A stretch of 64,000 bases of DNA from Terriglobus sp. RCC_193 (GTDB lineage: Bacteria; Acidobacteriota; Terriglobia; Terriglobales; Acidobacteriaceae). The notes under the pieces were generated by a model. That model was not told the DNA's origin. It saw nothing but the letters and a program-made list of their open reading frames with translations, and did not search any database. Positions 41,437-51,542 of this stretch are shown piece after piece. The translations under genes and the position numbers were made by a program. The stretch lies in contig NZ_JBFUPK010000002.1 in NCBI RefSeq assembly GCF_041355105.1, positions 1,432,037 to 1,496,036 on the forward strand. The letters are read 5' to 3'. How positions within the stretch are numbered: the stretch's first letter is position 1; every line of letters begins with the position of its first letter.

Positions 41437-42426
41437 CTATTTTGTGAGCCACAGGCCGTCGGGGTATTTGCCTGCGGGGACAGTCTTTACGGTTTCGTTT
41501 TTGACCAGGTCGATCTTTGCCAGTGAGTTCGTTTTGGGTGAGGATGCCCAGGCCCACTTGCTGTCTGGCGAAACGATGATTTCATTCAGACCGGTGATGG
41601 TGGGGATGGTCTTTGTGACTTCAAGCGTCTTCAGATCGACGACCGCGATGTCCTCCCGGCCTGCCATGGCGACAAGAACGTATTTGCCGTCGGGCGTGGG
41701 GGTGGAACCGTAGCCGATGGCGGGGAGCTTGATGCGCTTTTTAATGCTGTCGGTTTTCGTGTCGATGACGACGAGATCCGGGGAGGTCTGGTCCGCGGTG
41801 AAGATGTAAGCGCCGTCATTGGAGCACGAGAGGCGCTGGGTGTTGTCGGAGATGGGGATGACCTTGATGAGTTTGCGGCCGGGGACATCCATGACGGAGA
41901 CGCTGCCAGGATGTACGTTGGCGGAGTAGAGCTTCTTGCCGCCGGGCAGGAGCGTGATCATGTGCGACTGCTCTGCTCCGGTGGGGATTTCGCCGAGGAT
42001 CTTGCCGGTCTTCGGATCGATGATGGCGGCAGCTTTATCGAGTTCGGCGGAGACCAGCATGGTGCCGTTGGTGGCGTTCCAGATGGGGCGGTGCGGGCGC
42101 ACGCCGTGGGGGAACTTGATGGTGCCCGTGAGCTTGCCGGTGGCGACGTCGAAGATGTCGATGTGGTCGCCGTCGGTGCCGGGGCGACCGACGCCCGCGT
42201 TGCCGTAGATGGGGACGAAGGCGGTCTTGCCGTCGGGCGTGGCCAGGATTTCGTGACCTGCGTCGCCGCTTTCCACGGTGGCGCTGAGCTGTTCCAGCGT
42301 CACAGGATCGAACACGCGGAAGGTGTGGTCACGCTGCGAAGTGAGCAGGAGACGCGACTGCGCTGAGGCGGTGGCAATGGAGGTGACAGCAAGACAGAGC
42401 GGCAGAAGTGTCCGGAGGTTGCGCAT
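41437..42426 (-). CDS. Exported YVTN-type beta-propeller protein
   Basis: This 329-residue protein has a signal peptide (1-22, cut near ASA) and about seven repeats of a propeller blade, with recurrent phrases such as TPDGKTAFVPIY, TPDGKYVLVAMAG and SPDSKWAWASSP. The D-x-A-T-G-K/I-D-P-K-T-G-K strand turns are typical of YVTN/cytochrome-D1-like propellers. It probably binds a ligand or partner in the periplasm. No catalytic motif is seen. It stands alone. Confidence 0.85.
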   Translation of the reverse strand: MRNLRTLLPLCLAVTSIATASAQSRLLLTSQRDHTFRVFDPVTLEQLSATVESGDAGHEILATPDGKTAFVPIYGNAGVGRPGTDGDHIDIFDVATGKLTGTIKFPHGVRPHRPIWNATNGTMLVSAELDKAAAIIDPKTGKILGEIPTGAEQSHMITLLPGGKKLYSANVHPGSVSVMDVPGRKLIKVIPISDNTQRLSCSNDGAYIFTADQTSPDLVVIDTKTDSIKKRIKLPAIGYGSTPTPDGKYVLVAMAGREDIAVVDLKTLEVTKTIPTITGLNEIIVSPDSKWAWASSPKTNSLAKIDLVKNETVKTVPAGKYPDGLWLTK

Positions 42427-42486
42427 GGGAAGCGAGTATAGACGGTTACGATTGCCAGAGGACAGCGCGCAAAAGAGCGCGGCGGA

Positions 42487-43236
42487 TTACTGCGTTGCTG
42501 TGGCGGAATCGTAGTCGTTTGCCATGACCACCTGCACAGACGGTGTGGTGAGGATCTGCTGATCGAGCAGAACAAACGTACGGGCGCTGCCGGCGGGATA
42601 CGTGGTGGAGGCGCCGGTGTACATGGGGACGGTTGTGGTGGCGACAACCGTGCCTGCGGAGACGATGTACAGCGTGTAAGTGCCTGTGGGCACGTTGAGA
42701 TATGTGGGCGTGTTGCCGAAATTGAGGCCGGTCAGGATGGGATTGACTTTGTCCAGCGTGGAACCGGTGGGGACGAGGTAAACATCGAGCGCGCCGGGAT
42801 AGATGGCTTCGTCGAGGAAGCGAAGGGCGATCTGGCCAGTGGGCGCGGGTTGCGACTGGTCCAGAAGTACCTGTGCCTGGAGCGAGGCGGCAACGCTGCT
42901 GAACAGAAGCGTGTACTGCTTGCCATTGAGGAGCGAGGCGCGCACGGACGCCAGAGCCGACCTGGTTCCGGTGGCATCTGCGGCAAGGGTGTACGTTCCC
43001 GGGTTCACGGGGATGTATGAGGTGATGGTCCCATAACCCAGGTTATAGGTGAGGACGGTACTGCCTGCGTAGATATCGATGCCGCCAGCGTCTGGTGTGG
43101 CATCAATAATGCGGAGTTGCGAGACATTGGTGTTGGTGCTGGAGACCGCCTGACACCCGCTGAGGCCGGTAATGGCTGCCGCTGCGCCAAGAAGGCCGAT
43201 AATTACGCGCGAAAGGACGCAGCGCTGGGACGGCAT
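42487..43236 (-). CDS. DUF4397-domain lipoprotein
   Basis: From ATG 43236 this is 249 residues with a lipoprotein signal: a hydrophobic stretch and lipobox LSGC. The body has the repeated DUF4397 phrases LRIIDATPDAGGIDIYAGST, VNPGTYTL, LRFLDEAIYPGALDVYLVP and VPTGTYTLYI, two beta-rich repeats each beginning with a protein/carbohydrate-like strand. The role of the family is unknown; it should sit on the periplasmic face of a membrane. A longer in-frame version from 43488 lacks a signal sequence and is rejected. Confidence 0.85.
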   Translation of the reverse strand: MPSQRCVLSRVIIGLLGAAAAITGLSGCQAVSSTNTNVSQLRIIDATPDAGGIDIYAGSTVLTYNLGYGTITSYIPVNPGTYTLAADATGTRSALASVRASLLNGKQYTLLFSSVAASLQAQVLLDQSQPAPTGQIALRFLDEAIYPGALDVYLVPTGSTLDKVNPILTGLNFGNTPTYLNVPTGTYTLYIVSAGTVVATTTVPMYTGASTTYPAGSARTFVLLDQQILTTPSVQVVMANDYDSATATQ

Positions 43237-43518
43237 GGCGGATTGGATCCAGGAAGGCACGTTAAAAAGCGTCGCCGTTCCGAGGAAGGCTCTTTCCACT
43301 GTACTTGAAAGGTCGGGTTCGCTGATAGTCTCATTCTTTGTTCGCGATACGGTTGGAGTCGCAGCGGACTGCCGGGTGCGGCGAATTGGAACTGTGATTG
43401 ATTCGAAACGGGTTGAGATTCTGCACGCCGGGATTATGGCGGCTGGATCTTCGAAGCTCGCTGCCAGGAAAGATTGACTGTAGGGCACTATGCCGGCGTC
43501 TTGCTAGACTTGCGGCAG

Positions 43519-45033
43519 ATGAAGCGCAACATAAAGATCAAGCTGCCCGAACGAATCCCCCTGGAGTACGTGTTTCCGGTATTGGGTTTCCTGTTTGCCG
43601 TGCAGATGCTGGAAGGGACGAAGGTGTACACCTCCGCGGCGTATTGCGCCTTCATCATTGTCATGGTGGATGCGTTCAACGTCTCCGGCGGGATGATTTA
43701 TCCCAGCGGCGGATATATCTTTTTCTGCGGATTCCTCACCGTGATCCTGGGAGGCCTGGCAAAGGTTGCTCTTGGGGAGCCGCTGGACTCAAACCTGATC
43801 GATGGGCAGAAGAGCATGCTGGTGTATCTGGCTGGCGCATGTTCCATCTGGGTAGCCGCGCGGATCAACGCAAGAGTCCGCAGGAAAAAAGGGCTTCTGG
43901 CGCCGTTGCAGATTCCCCCAAACCGGATTGAGCAGGTGGCGCTGGGCGCTGCTATTTTCGGCCAATTTGGCTGGATGATCGTTCCCACGGCGTATGTTTC
44001 GACCTTTGTCCAGATGAATGTTTTTCCTGCGCTGGCGCTGTTTCTATTTGCCTATGGAAAGGCGCGGGAGACGGATGGCTACCGTACGTTCACCGTCCTC
44101 AGTTTTGTGATTTGGGCCTGGAGTACGACGGTATGGGGAATCCTTGGCTTTTCAAAGGAGGGCATGTTCCGGCCCAGCCAGGCGTGGGCTTTAGGCGCTC
44201 TTATTGCGGGTTACCGCCTGACCTGGACACGTGCGTTGATGATTGGGGGCACAGCGATTGTTGCTGCGTCACTGCTCACACCGATCGCGCAGATGGGGCG
44301 AATGTATCGTGGTGAAACAAATGCCTCGGAGATGGCCTGGGACCTTCTGTCACATCCTTTGCGAACACGAGAACAATATCAGCAGAAGGTGGAAAGTGTA
44401 CTGGGCAGGAACGGCTATCACTGGTTTGACCACAATCAGGGCCTGCTCGACCGATTGACCGTACTTCCCATCGACGATGCGTTGATTCATCTTACGGATC
44501 AAGGGCATTCACCGGGCCTGTTTCCGATCGGGACCTATGTCCTCAACATGATTCCCCGTTACCTGGTGAAGGATAAGCCGGTGTGGCATTGGGGTAACCG
44601 GTATGCCCATGAGATTGGTTTGCTGGGAAAGGACGACGACACGACAGGTGTTTCTTTCAGCCCGTTCGGGGAGGGATATCACTGTGCCCAGTGGTGGGGT
44701 GTGACAGCGATCAGCATGCCTATCTACCTGATGATGTTTGTTTTTTGCGATTCCCTCACAGGGAGTACGAGGGATTCGGTCTGGGCTTCGATCTATGTTT
44801 TGCTGTTCGGCCATTCCGCTGCCGAGGGTGTCCTGGGAACGCCTTTTGCTGCAATCTCGACCTATGCATTCATGATCATTTTTGCGGCGTTCCTGTCGCG
44901 TTATTTCCTTCCGCTGGTGGGCGGCTTGATGCTGCCTCCGTCAAAACAACGCGGTACGCCAGTGAATGAGAATCACTGGCGTCCGGCACCTGCATATCCG
45001 CTTCGTCCGGTGCCACGTACAATCAAAGAATAG
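43519..45033 (+). CDS. Polytopic membrane protein, O-antigen-polymerase-like
   Basis: This 504-residue protein from ATG 43519 has about ten membrane helices and a large outer loop (residues ~265-385) with many aromatic residues (GRNGYHWFDHNQGLLDRL; PRYLVKDKPVWHWGNRY). A polytopic build with one long periplasmic loop before the last helices is typical of Wzy-like polymerases and ligases, but no signature residues decide it. A conserved-looking SFSPFGEGYHCAQWWGV precedes the last helices. It ends two bases before the next gene, so they are co-transcribed. Confidence 0.7.
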   Translation: MKRNIKIKLPERIPLEYVFPVLGFLFAVQMLEGTKVYTSAAYCAFIIVMVDAFNVSGGMIYPSGGYIFFCGFLTVILGGLAKVALGEPLDSNLIDGQKSMLVYLAGACSIWVAARINARVRRKKGLLAPLQIPPNRIEQVALGAAIFGQFGWMIVPTAYVSTFVQMNVFPALALFLFAYGKARETDGYRTFTVLSFVIWAWSTTVWGILGFSKEGMFRPSQAWALGALIAGYRLTWTRALMIGGTAIVAASLLTPIAQMGRMYRGETNASEMAWDLLSHPLRTREQYQQKVESVLGRNGYHWFDHNQGLLDRLTVLPIDDALIHLTDQGHSPGLFPIGTYVLNMIPRYLVKDKPVWHWGNRYAHEIGLLGKDDDTTGVSFSPFGEGYHCAQWWGVTAISMPIYLMMFVFCDSLTGSTRDSVWASIYVLLFGHSAAEGVLGTPFAAISTYAFMIIFAAFLSRYFLPLVGGLMLPPSKQRGTPVNENHWRPAPAYPLRPVPRTIKE

Positions 45034-45035
45034 TT

Positions 45036-46142
45036 ATGAACAAACTGGTCGTCGGCAACCTGGTCCATCGCCCCCTGCGCTCTCTTATCTCCGCACTCGC
45101 GGTTGCGATTGAAGTCATCATGATCCTGTCCATTGCAGCGATCATGCTGGGCATGTTGAATGGTCAGAAAGTTCGTACGACCGGTATCGGCGGCGACATG
45201 ATCGCCAAGCCCGGCACTACGTCGAACCTGATCGGCGTCAGCGGCGCGCCCGCATCGGCAAAGGTGCAAGGCGTACTGGAGAAGCTGCCTCATGTAAAGG
45301 TTGCCGCACCCGTATATATCCAGCTCACCGCCAGCGGATCTCTGGAGAACATCTACGGGATCAATTACGAAAGCTTTAATGCGCTGCGGCCATTTGTCTT
45401 TAAGGAAGGCGGCCCATTCAACGGTCCGAACAGCATCATCATCGATGATGTTGCGGCATCAGCAGGCAATGGGCTGCACCCCGGCGACCAGACGAAGCTG
45501 CTGGGACGGATGTTTACGATCTCCGGCGTTGTGGAGCACGGCAAGGGCGGGCGTAAGTTCATCCCGCTTGAGACGATGAACGCAATCAACGGGACCGAGA
45601 ATCGCTGCAGCGTCTTCTACATAAAGACGGACGATGCACCACGCTGGCAAAGTGCCGTGAAGGACGAGATTCGTGGGACGGACGGCCTGCAGCAATGGGA
45701 TGTACAAACACTCGAGGAGTTCCTAAGCCAGCTCACACCGGAAAAGTATCCGGGCTTTAACATCGGCCTGCGCACGGTGATCGGGATCGCAGTCGTCATC
45801 GGCTTCCTTGTCATCTTCCAGTCGATGTATACGGCCGTGATGGAGCGCACACGTGAGATCGGCATTCTGAAGTCATTGGGAGCATCGCGCACGTACATTG
45901 TCAGTATTGTCCTGCGTGAGTCCGGTCTGCTGGCCGTCTGCGGCATTATCCTTGGTGTCTCCGCAACTTACGGTCTGCGCGCCCTTCTGCATGTGAAGAC
46001 ACCGCAGCTTGAGTTTGCTGTGACACCGTCATGGGTCCTGACTGCTGTCATCATTGCACTGGTCGGTGCGACTCTAGGTGCCCTGTACCCTGCTCTGAAG
46101 GCAGCGGCGAAAGACCCCATCGATGCGCTGGCTTACGAATAG
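45036..46142 (+). CDS. FtsX/MacB-type permease without an adjacent ATPase
   Basis: This 368-residue protein has one N-terminal helix (17-42), a MacB-like periplasmic domain (about 45-235) and an FtsX block of three helices near 250-365 with MERTREIGILKSLGASRTYI, a hallmark of this family. These permeases act with a cognate LolD/MacB-type ATPase in lipoprotein release, efflux or envelope tension; none is encoded nearby. Its coupling to the polymerase-like gene suggests an envelope role. Confidence 0.85.
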   Translation: MNKLVVGNLVHRPLRSLISALAVAIEVIMILSIAAIMLGMLNGQKVRTTGIGGDMIAKPGTTSNLIGVSGAPASAKVQGVLEKLPHVKVAAPVYIQLTASGSLENIYGINYESFNALRPFVFKEGGPFNGPNSIIIDDVAASAGNGLHPGDQTKLLGRMFTISGVVEHGKGGRKFIPLETMNAINGTENRCSVFYIKTDDAPRWQSAVKDEIRGTDGLQQWDVQTLEEFLSQLTPEKYPGFNIGLRTVIGIAVVIGFLVIFQSMYTAVMERTREIGILKSLGASRTYIVSIVLRESGLLAVCGIILGVSATYGLRALLHVKTPQLEFAVTPSWVLTAVIIALVGATLGALYPALKAAAKDPIDALAYE

Positions 46143-46161
46143 AGACCTCTGTCTTGCCTGA

Positions 46162-46200
46162 AAACGAAAGCGGCCGCGTGTGCGGCCGCTTTCGTTTGTT
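46162..46200. terminator. Bidirectional terminator, permease / acyltransferase
   Basis: AAACGAAAGCGGCCGC (46162-46177) pairs perfectly with GCGGCCGCTTTCGTTT (46182-46197), a 16-bp stem with A and T flanks. Confidence 0.9.
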
Positions 46201-46220
46201 CTGTCAGTTGTTTTGGCAGT

Positions 46221-47426
46221 CTAGGACTTCGTTACAAATGCGTGGCGATGGGATGCGAGTTCACGGTCGTATTCGAAGTGGACCTTGTACCGCAGGAAGC
46301 GCGATTCAAAGTAGTCATAGCTGATCTTGGAAACCAGGAAGGTGACTATGAAGTTTGTTGACAATGCAACGATGCCGGCCAGCGCCATCGAGTGGAACTT
46401 TGCGGCACACCAGACGAGGAATTCAATCCAGACCCAGCGGAAGAGCAGGTGGTAGATGTAAAAGCCGTAACTGTACTTGCCCAGGATGCGCAACGGTTTC
46501 AGGTTGAAGATGCGATAGGCGGGACTACCTACACGCAAGGTGCTTCCGATCAGTCCCGCAAAGGCGAGCGCGATGAAGGTGAGGCCGGGAATTAACCGCC
46601 AGGGCGAGTCGTATTCCGGCGATAGAACAAAGACGGAGATGGAAGCCGCGGCTCCAGCGAGGAAAACCCACTTGCAACTCCGTTGTATGCGGTCCGCATT
46701 CGGACCACGGAGCAGGAGTGCGAGCATGCCGCCGATGAGCAAAGCATCCATGCGGAAGGGAAGTGTGCGGATGATCCATCGCTCCGCTACCATTGGTCCC
46801 TGCCAGGCAACTTCCGCAGCGCGTAATGCGATGGCGATCAGAGAGATCGTCACACCCGCAATGAAGATGTTGCGGCGCTTGCGAAGGAGGAAGACGGCGA
46901 TGGGCCACAACATATAGAACTGCTCTTCCACGCAAAGCGACCAGAAATGGCCGATGTTGGCCAGCAGCATATGGCTGCGCTGCGACTCAATCGAGTAATA
47001 GGAAAAGTCATAATTTCCGAGGAAGTTTCCCATGTAGATGAGGAAGAGCGCGTGTCCCCAGTGCCATTGGTAGAGAACGATCGGAGTCAGCAGTAGTAAT
47101 ACCGCGAAGACGAGATAGTAGATGGGGAAGATGCGGAGACTGCGGCGCGCAAAGAAGCGGAAGAAGTAGCGGCTGTCGCCCAGCGTGTCGTACAGGATTC
47201 CAGTGATGAGAAAACCGGAGAGCACGAAGAAGAGGTCGACACCAAATCCTCCGTAGCCGCGCAGAAGATTGATGAGGTTGAGAATTTTTCCGCCGTGAGA
47301 GCCGCCACCGTAGTGGTCGGCAAAGACGGCGCAAATGGCGAGAGCACGAAGACCATCCAGAGCCGGAAAGCGCGTGCGGAAATCGATGGGGGCGAAGTGG
47401 CGTGCCGACTGCTGTGTCTGAGACAT
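46221..47426 (-). CDS. Acyltransferase 3 family membrane protein
   Basis: This 401-residue protein from ATG 47426 has about ten helices and family motifs: FPALDGLRALAICAVFADHYGG (the conserved His in helix 1), FGVDLFFVLSGFLITGILYD, FARRSLRIFPIYYL and ICVEEQFY-like SLCVEEQFYMLWPI. Members O-acetylate surface polysaccharides, peptidoglycan or antibiotics from cytosolic acetyl-CoA. Target unknown; the neighbouring glycosyltransferase and polymerase-like genes suggest exopolysaccharide or O-antigen. A far upstream start at 47789 has no ribosome-binding site or family match. Confidence 0.9.
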   Translation of the reverse strand: MSQTQQSARHFAPIDFRTRFPALDGLRALAICAVFADHYGGGSHGGKILNLINLLRGYGGFGVDLFFVLSGFLITGILYDTLGDSRYFFRFFARRSLRIFPIYYLVFAVLLLLTPIVLYQWHWGHALFLIYMGNFLGNYDFSYYSIESQRSHMLLANIGHFWSLCVEEQFYMLWPIAVFLLRKRRNIFIAGVTISLIAIALRAAEVAWQGPMVAERWIIRTLPFRMDALLIGGMLALLLRGPNADRIQRSCKWVFLAGAAASISVFVLSPEYDSPWRLIPGLTFIALAFAGLIGSTLRVGSPAYRIFNLKPLRILGKYSYGFYIYHLLFRWVWIEFLVWCAAKFHSMALAGIVALSTNFIVTFLVSKISYDYFESRFLRYKVHFEYDRELASHRHAFVTKS

Positions 47427-47604
47427 GTATGGGTATCCGGTAATGGGTGTAGCGTAGCACGCGCATTGCCGTGGTCTGGTGAGCTCGGTGCTACTGTCTG
47501 TTGGATGTGGAGTGATGGCTCTAAAATGAGGAGATAGATACATTGTCCGGATATTTGCCGTGTTTGTAACGGCGTGGTGAGTGGGCGCGCGGAAGAGAGA
47601 ACGG

Positions 47605-49176
47605 ATGCAACTGGCAGAGGGACGGTATGGCGGGAAGAAGGTGCTGATTGTGCCAGCACTGCTTCTTCTTATGGCGGCCGGGTTCTGGGGATTGCACCTG
47701 GTGCATCTGCACGCGGATTTTCCGAATCGTTCGCCCTGGGTGGACTGGGCCAAGTACACCGATGAGGGCTGGTATGGCGATGCGGCCATCCGGCATTATC
47801 TGCGTGGAACGTGGCGGCTGCCGGGCGACTTCAATCCTGCGGCGGCGCTGCCGGTGTGGCCGCTGCTGGAGGGGTTGGTCTTTCGCTTCGCTGGCGTGGG
47901 AATTGTGGCCGCCCGCGCGCTGACAGTGTTTGTGTTTGCCGCGGTGCTGGTGTGTTCGTTTCTGTTGCTGCGGCATGAAGCGCGCGAGGGCGAGCCGAAA
48001 CACCTGCGGTGGATCTTTACTGCTGCTGCCGTGTTGCTGATGGCGACCAGCCCGTTTCTATATGTGTTTACGCGGATGGCGATCCTGGAGCCGTTGCTGG
48101 TGTTGCTGATGCTGCTGTCGTTGCTGGCGGCGCAGGCGATTCGAAGCGCTCCCACGGAAAGACAGCGTGTGGTGCTGGCAATTGTGGTGGGTGTGCTGGT
48201 GTCGCTGATGATCGGCACGAAGACGACCGCGGTGTTTCTGTTGCCGTCAATCGCGTACATGCTGGCGGATGCAGCGATGTGGCAGCGACGGCGGATATTG
48301 CGCATGGCCGCGGTGACGGGCGGCACGGTTGTTGTGTTGTGGGGCGGTTACGTTCTGTGGCTGGTGTCTCACGGCTATTGGAATGATTTCCTCTACTTGT
48401 TTGCAGCAAACAATACAACGATTGCAGGGTTGCCCTTCTGGGAGACGGTCGGCAACACACTGAAAAACGGCGTGTGGATGGGGTCGCTGCTGTATCCGCT
48501 GGCGATTGCGCTGGTGGTGCTGGCTGGGTTCCACAAGAAGACGTGGTGCGACCCGCTATTTGTGTCGTTGCTGTTGTGGGTGTCGGGGTATCTCTTCTTC
48601 CTGGCATATCACGCGAATATGCAGCCGCGGTATTACGTGGTGGTGGCGGTGCCGCTGACACTGCTGATGGCGCGTGCGGCTCTGCATGTGACGGCGTGGC
48701 ACCCGTCGGCGTCGTTGGCATTTGCTTCGCTGCTGGTCTTGCTGGTGGGGCGCGAGGCGCATCTGACGTTGAGCTATGTGCGACATCCGGAGTACACGTA
48801 CCAGACGGCGGCGGACCGGATTGAGCGCATTGTGGAGTCCGATCCGACGCATAGTCACACGGTACTGTCGATTTCGGGGAGTGATCTGTCGTTGATGACA
48901 GGGTTGCCGAGCATCTGCGATGACTTTGGCACGATGGACCTGGAAGACCGCATTGCGGCGTACAAGCCGGGGTGGTTCGTGTCGTGGAACTCTATCGAGG
49001 ATGACAAGATGGAGGCTCTGAGCAAGTTCTACCTGCTGACCCGCGTGGCGGAATTCCCGGCGATGGATGATCCGGACCGGAACGTCATGATTGTCTACCG
49101 GCTGGATGCCAAGGACGGGGTGACGCCGCAGCGGAAACATAAGCAGGAAAAGGCGTTGCCGGTTTCGCCGGGATAG
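47605..49176 (+). CDS. GT39/ArnT-like membrane glycosyltransferase
   Basis: This 523-residue protein from ATG 47605 has an N-terminal helix, a first outer loop with DWAKYTDEGWYGDAAIRHYL that carries the acidic residues of GT-C enzymes (metal and acceptor binding), then about ten helices with a PLYPL-like SLLYPLAIALV, and a C-terminal soluble domain (residues ~400-510). Such enzymes transfer sugars from polyprenyl-phosphate donors to lipid A, proteins or glycans on the periplasmic side. The gene is divergent from the acyltransferase gene. Confidence 0.8.
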   Translation: MQLAEGRYGGKKVLIVPALLLLMAAGFWGLHLVHLHADFPNRSPWVDWAKYTDEGWYGDAAIRHYLRGTWRLPGDFNPAAALPVWPLLEGLVFRFAGVGIVAARALTVFVFAAVLVCSFLLLRHEAREGEPKHLRWIFTAAAVLLMATSPFLYVFTRMAILEPLLVLLMLLSLLAAQAIRSAPTERQRVVLAIVVGVLVSLMIGTKTTAVFLLPSIAYMLADAAMWQRRRILRMAAVTGGTVVVLWGGYVLWLVSHGYWNDFLYLFAANNTTIAGLPFWETVGNTLKNGVWMGSLLYPLAIALVVLAGFHKKTWCDPLFVSLLLWVSGYLFFLAYHANMQPRYYVVVAVPLTLLMARAALHVTAWHPSASLAFASLLVLLVGREAHLTLSYVRHPEYTYQTAADRIERIVESDPTHSHTVLSISGSDLSLMTGLPSICDDFGTMDLEDRIAAYKPGWFVSWNSIEDDKMEALSKFYLLTRVAEFPAMDDPDRNVMIVYRLDAKDGVTPQRKHKQEKALPVSPG

Positions 49177-49199
49177 CGCAAATTGGGGGAGTATCTTTG

Positions 49200-49228
49200 T
49201 TGACTCCTGTTCGGATACCGGATATTCT
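49200..49228 (+). promoter_or_regulatory. Promoter of the rplM-rpsI operon
   Basis: TTGACT (49200-49205) and TATTCT (49223-49228) are 17 bases apart, close to the sigma-70 consensus. Transcription from about 49235 gives a leader of ~285 nt before rplM, long enough for autogenous control by L13. Confidence 0.65.
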
Positions 49229-49520
49229 AGGAACTCGCGCAGACTTGCGTCTGCATGCCTGTGCCCTTTTGGGCATTTGGGGATGCGGAGGCGGTGACGC
49301 GGTGGATCCTGCGGACGTCGGCTCTCGGAAGAAAGTCGTTTGATCATCGGAGCAGGTGGCCTGAAAACATCCGGGCTGCGGCAGGCGAAGATTTAGTTCC
49401 GGCACAGCACCCACTCGCATTCAGCGGAAATAGCCCCGAGAGGGGTTCTTTGCGTGTGCACGAGACATTGGTTGAGTTGTAGTTAGAAGTTTGGATTTTG
49501 GAAGTCGGAAGGAAGACTCG

Positions 49521-49952
49521 ATGTCGACGTTTGTACCCAGTTCGAAGGATTTGAACCGTAAGTGGTTCGTGGTGGACGCCAGTGGCAAGACCCTGGGTCG
49601 TCTGGCCAGCGGTGCCGCGCGCGTTCTCAGCGGCAAGAACAGCACCCAGTACACCCCGTATATCGATTGCGGCGATCACGTCATTGTGATCAATGCCGAG
49701 AAGATCGTATTGACGGGCCTGAAGGCGCAGCAGAAGCTGTATCGCCGTTACACGGGTTTCCCGGGCGGCCTGCGTGAAGAAGAGTTCACCAAGCTGCTGG
49801 CCCGCAAGCCGGAAGCGATTGTGGAGCAGGCCATCAAGGGCATGCTGCCGAAGAGCAAGATGGGCCGCCAGATGGCGACCAAGCTCAAGGTCTACAAGGG
49901 CGACAAGCACCCGCATGATGCTCAGCAGCCCCAGCCACTGGTAGTGGCGTAA
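49521..49952 (+). CDS. rplM: 50S ribosomal protein L13
   Basis: L13 is an early assembly protein of the large subunit. The 143-residue protein has the family core [41 protein letters not shown] and [19 protein letters not shown]. The start is ATG 49521, with GGAAGGAAG upstream; an earlier in-frame ATG (49491) would add residues not found in the family. It is followed at 27 bases by rpsI, the conserved L13-S9 operon. Confidence 0.98.
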   Translation: MSTFVPSSKDLNRKWFVVDASGKTLGRLASGAARVLSGKNSTQYTPYIDCGDHVIVINAEKIVLTGLKAQQKLYRRYTGFPGGLREEEFTKLLARKPEAIVEQAIKGMLPKSKMGRQMATKLKVYKGDKHPHDAQQPQPLVVA

Positions 49953-49979
49953 CCCGTTCGCGAAGGATAGAGAAGAGAT

Positions 49980-50375
<396 letters not shown>

Positions 50376-50399
50376 TCGCTGGGTTCTGGCTCAAGTCCT

Positions 50400-50430
50400 G
50401 CGGCGGATGGTTTGTATGATCATCCGCCGC
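50400..50430 (+). promoter_or_regulatory. Hairpin in the rpsI-rpsB gap
   Basis: GCGGCGGATG (50400-50409) pairs perfectly with CATCCGCCGC (50421-50430). No T-run follows, so it is not a plain terminator. A second small stem GGGATTAATCCC follows at about 50472. It may be part of an S2-type autoregulatory leader. Confidence 0.5.
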
Positions 50431-50522
50431 CTTGCAGTACAACCCTCAGGAGTTCAATCTCCCAGACGTACGGGATTAATCCCGGCCTGATCCGCTGGGA
50501 TGCCGCATACAAGGAGCCATAC

Positions 50523-51443
50523 ATGGCATCGATCACAATGAAGGAACTGCTGGAAGCCGGCGTACACTTCGGCCACCAGACCAAGCGTTGGAACCCGAAG
50601 ATGAAGGAATATATCTTCGGCGAGCGCAACGGCATTTACATCATCGACCTACAGAAGACGCTGAAGATGTTTAAGGAAGCGTCGAAGTTCGTGACGGACC
50701 TGACCTCGACCGGCAAGGTGATCCTGTTTGTGGGCACCAAGCGCCAGGCACAGGATGCGGTTGCTGAAGAAGCGAACCGCGCAGGCATGCCGTACATCAA
50801 CAGCCGCTGGCTCGGTGGTCTGCTGACCAACTGGGTGACCTGCCAGAAGAGCGTAAAGCGCCTTGCTGAGCTGGACGAGATGGCTGTGGACGGCCGCTTT
50901 GAGTTGATGACGAAGAAGGAAGTGATCCGCCTGGAGCGTGAGCGCAAGGCTCTGCACACGAACCTGGCCGGCATCAAGAATATGCGCCGCCTGCCGGATG
51001 CGATCTTCGTGATCGACAGCAACAACGAAGCCATTGCGGTTGCGGAAGCTCGCAAGCTGGGCATCCCCGTTGTGGCTGTTGTGGACACGAACTGCGATCC
51101 GACGGTTGTGGACTACGTGATCCCGGGTAACGACGACGCTCTGCGCGCCATCCGCCTGTTCACCACGAAGATTGCCGATTCGGCCTTCGAGGGTGTGCAG
51201 ATGATCGGTGACAAGTCGATTGCCAGCGAGTACGCGGATGTGACGCCGGTTGTGACCGAGCAGCACTTCGTCGGTCTTGAGGACGAGGAGTCGCAGGAGT
51301 CCAACCCTGTTGCTACGACACCTGCTGAGGAAGCCGAAGAAGAGACGGTTGATCTCAACGCAGCTCTGGGCGGCGGCATCCGCAAGCAGCCGACCTCTGA
51401 CACTGAGGCCGACGAGCCGGTGGCAGCGGAAGCAGGCGCGTAA
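50523..51443 (+). CDS. rpsB: 30S ribosomal protein S2
   Basis: S2 binds the small subunit beside S1 and S8. From ATG 50523 (AAGGAG six bases upstream) it is 306 residues. The body matches S2: [60 protein letters not shown] and PDAIFVID. The last ~60 residues are an acidic, low-complexity extension ([10 protein letters not shown] and similar) absent from the ~240-residue E. coli protein; such tails are common in this phylum. Confidence 0.98.
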   Translation: MASITMKELLEAGVHFGHQTKRWNPKMKEYIFGERNGIYIIDLQKTLKMFKEASKFVTDLTSTGKVILFVGTKRQAQDAVAEEANRAGMPYINSRWLGGLLTNWVTCQKSVKRLAELDEMAVDGRFELMTKKEVIRLERERKALHTNLAGIKNMRRLPDAIFVIDSNNEAIAVAEARKLGIPVVAVVDTNCDPTVVDYVIPGNDDALRAIRLFTTKIADSAFEGVQMIGDKSIASEYADVTPVVTEQHFVGLEDEESQESNPVATTPAEEAEEETVDLNAALGGGIRKQPTSDTEADEPVAAEAGA

Positions 51444-51467
51444 GCTTCTCCGAACGATTTTCACGGA

Positions 51468-51506
51468 GAGCGTGGCGGCCGCAGTTGGCGCCACGCTCTT
51501 TGTGTG
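51468..51506 (+). terminator. Hairpin between rpsB and tsf
   Basis: AGAGCGTGGCG (51468-51478) pairs perfectly with CGCCACGCTCT (51490-51500), followed by TTGTGTGTG. The T-run is poor, so partial termination (an attenuator setting the S2:EF-Ts ratio) is likelier than a full stop. Confidence 0.65.
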
Positions 51507-51542
51507 TGCAGTGATTGTTTCAAAACAGTAAAGGAAAACACG

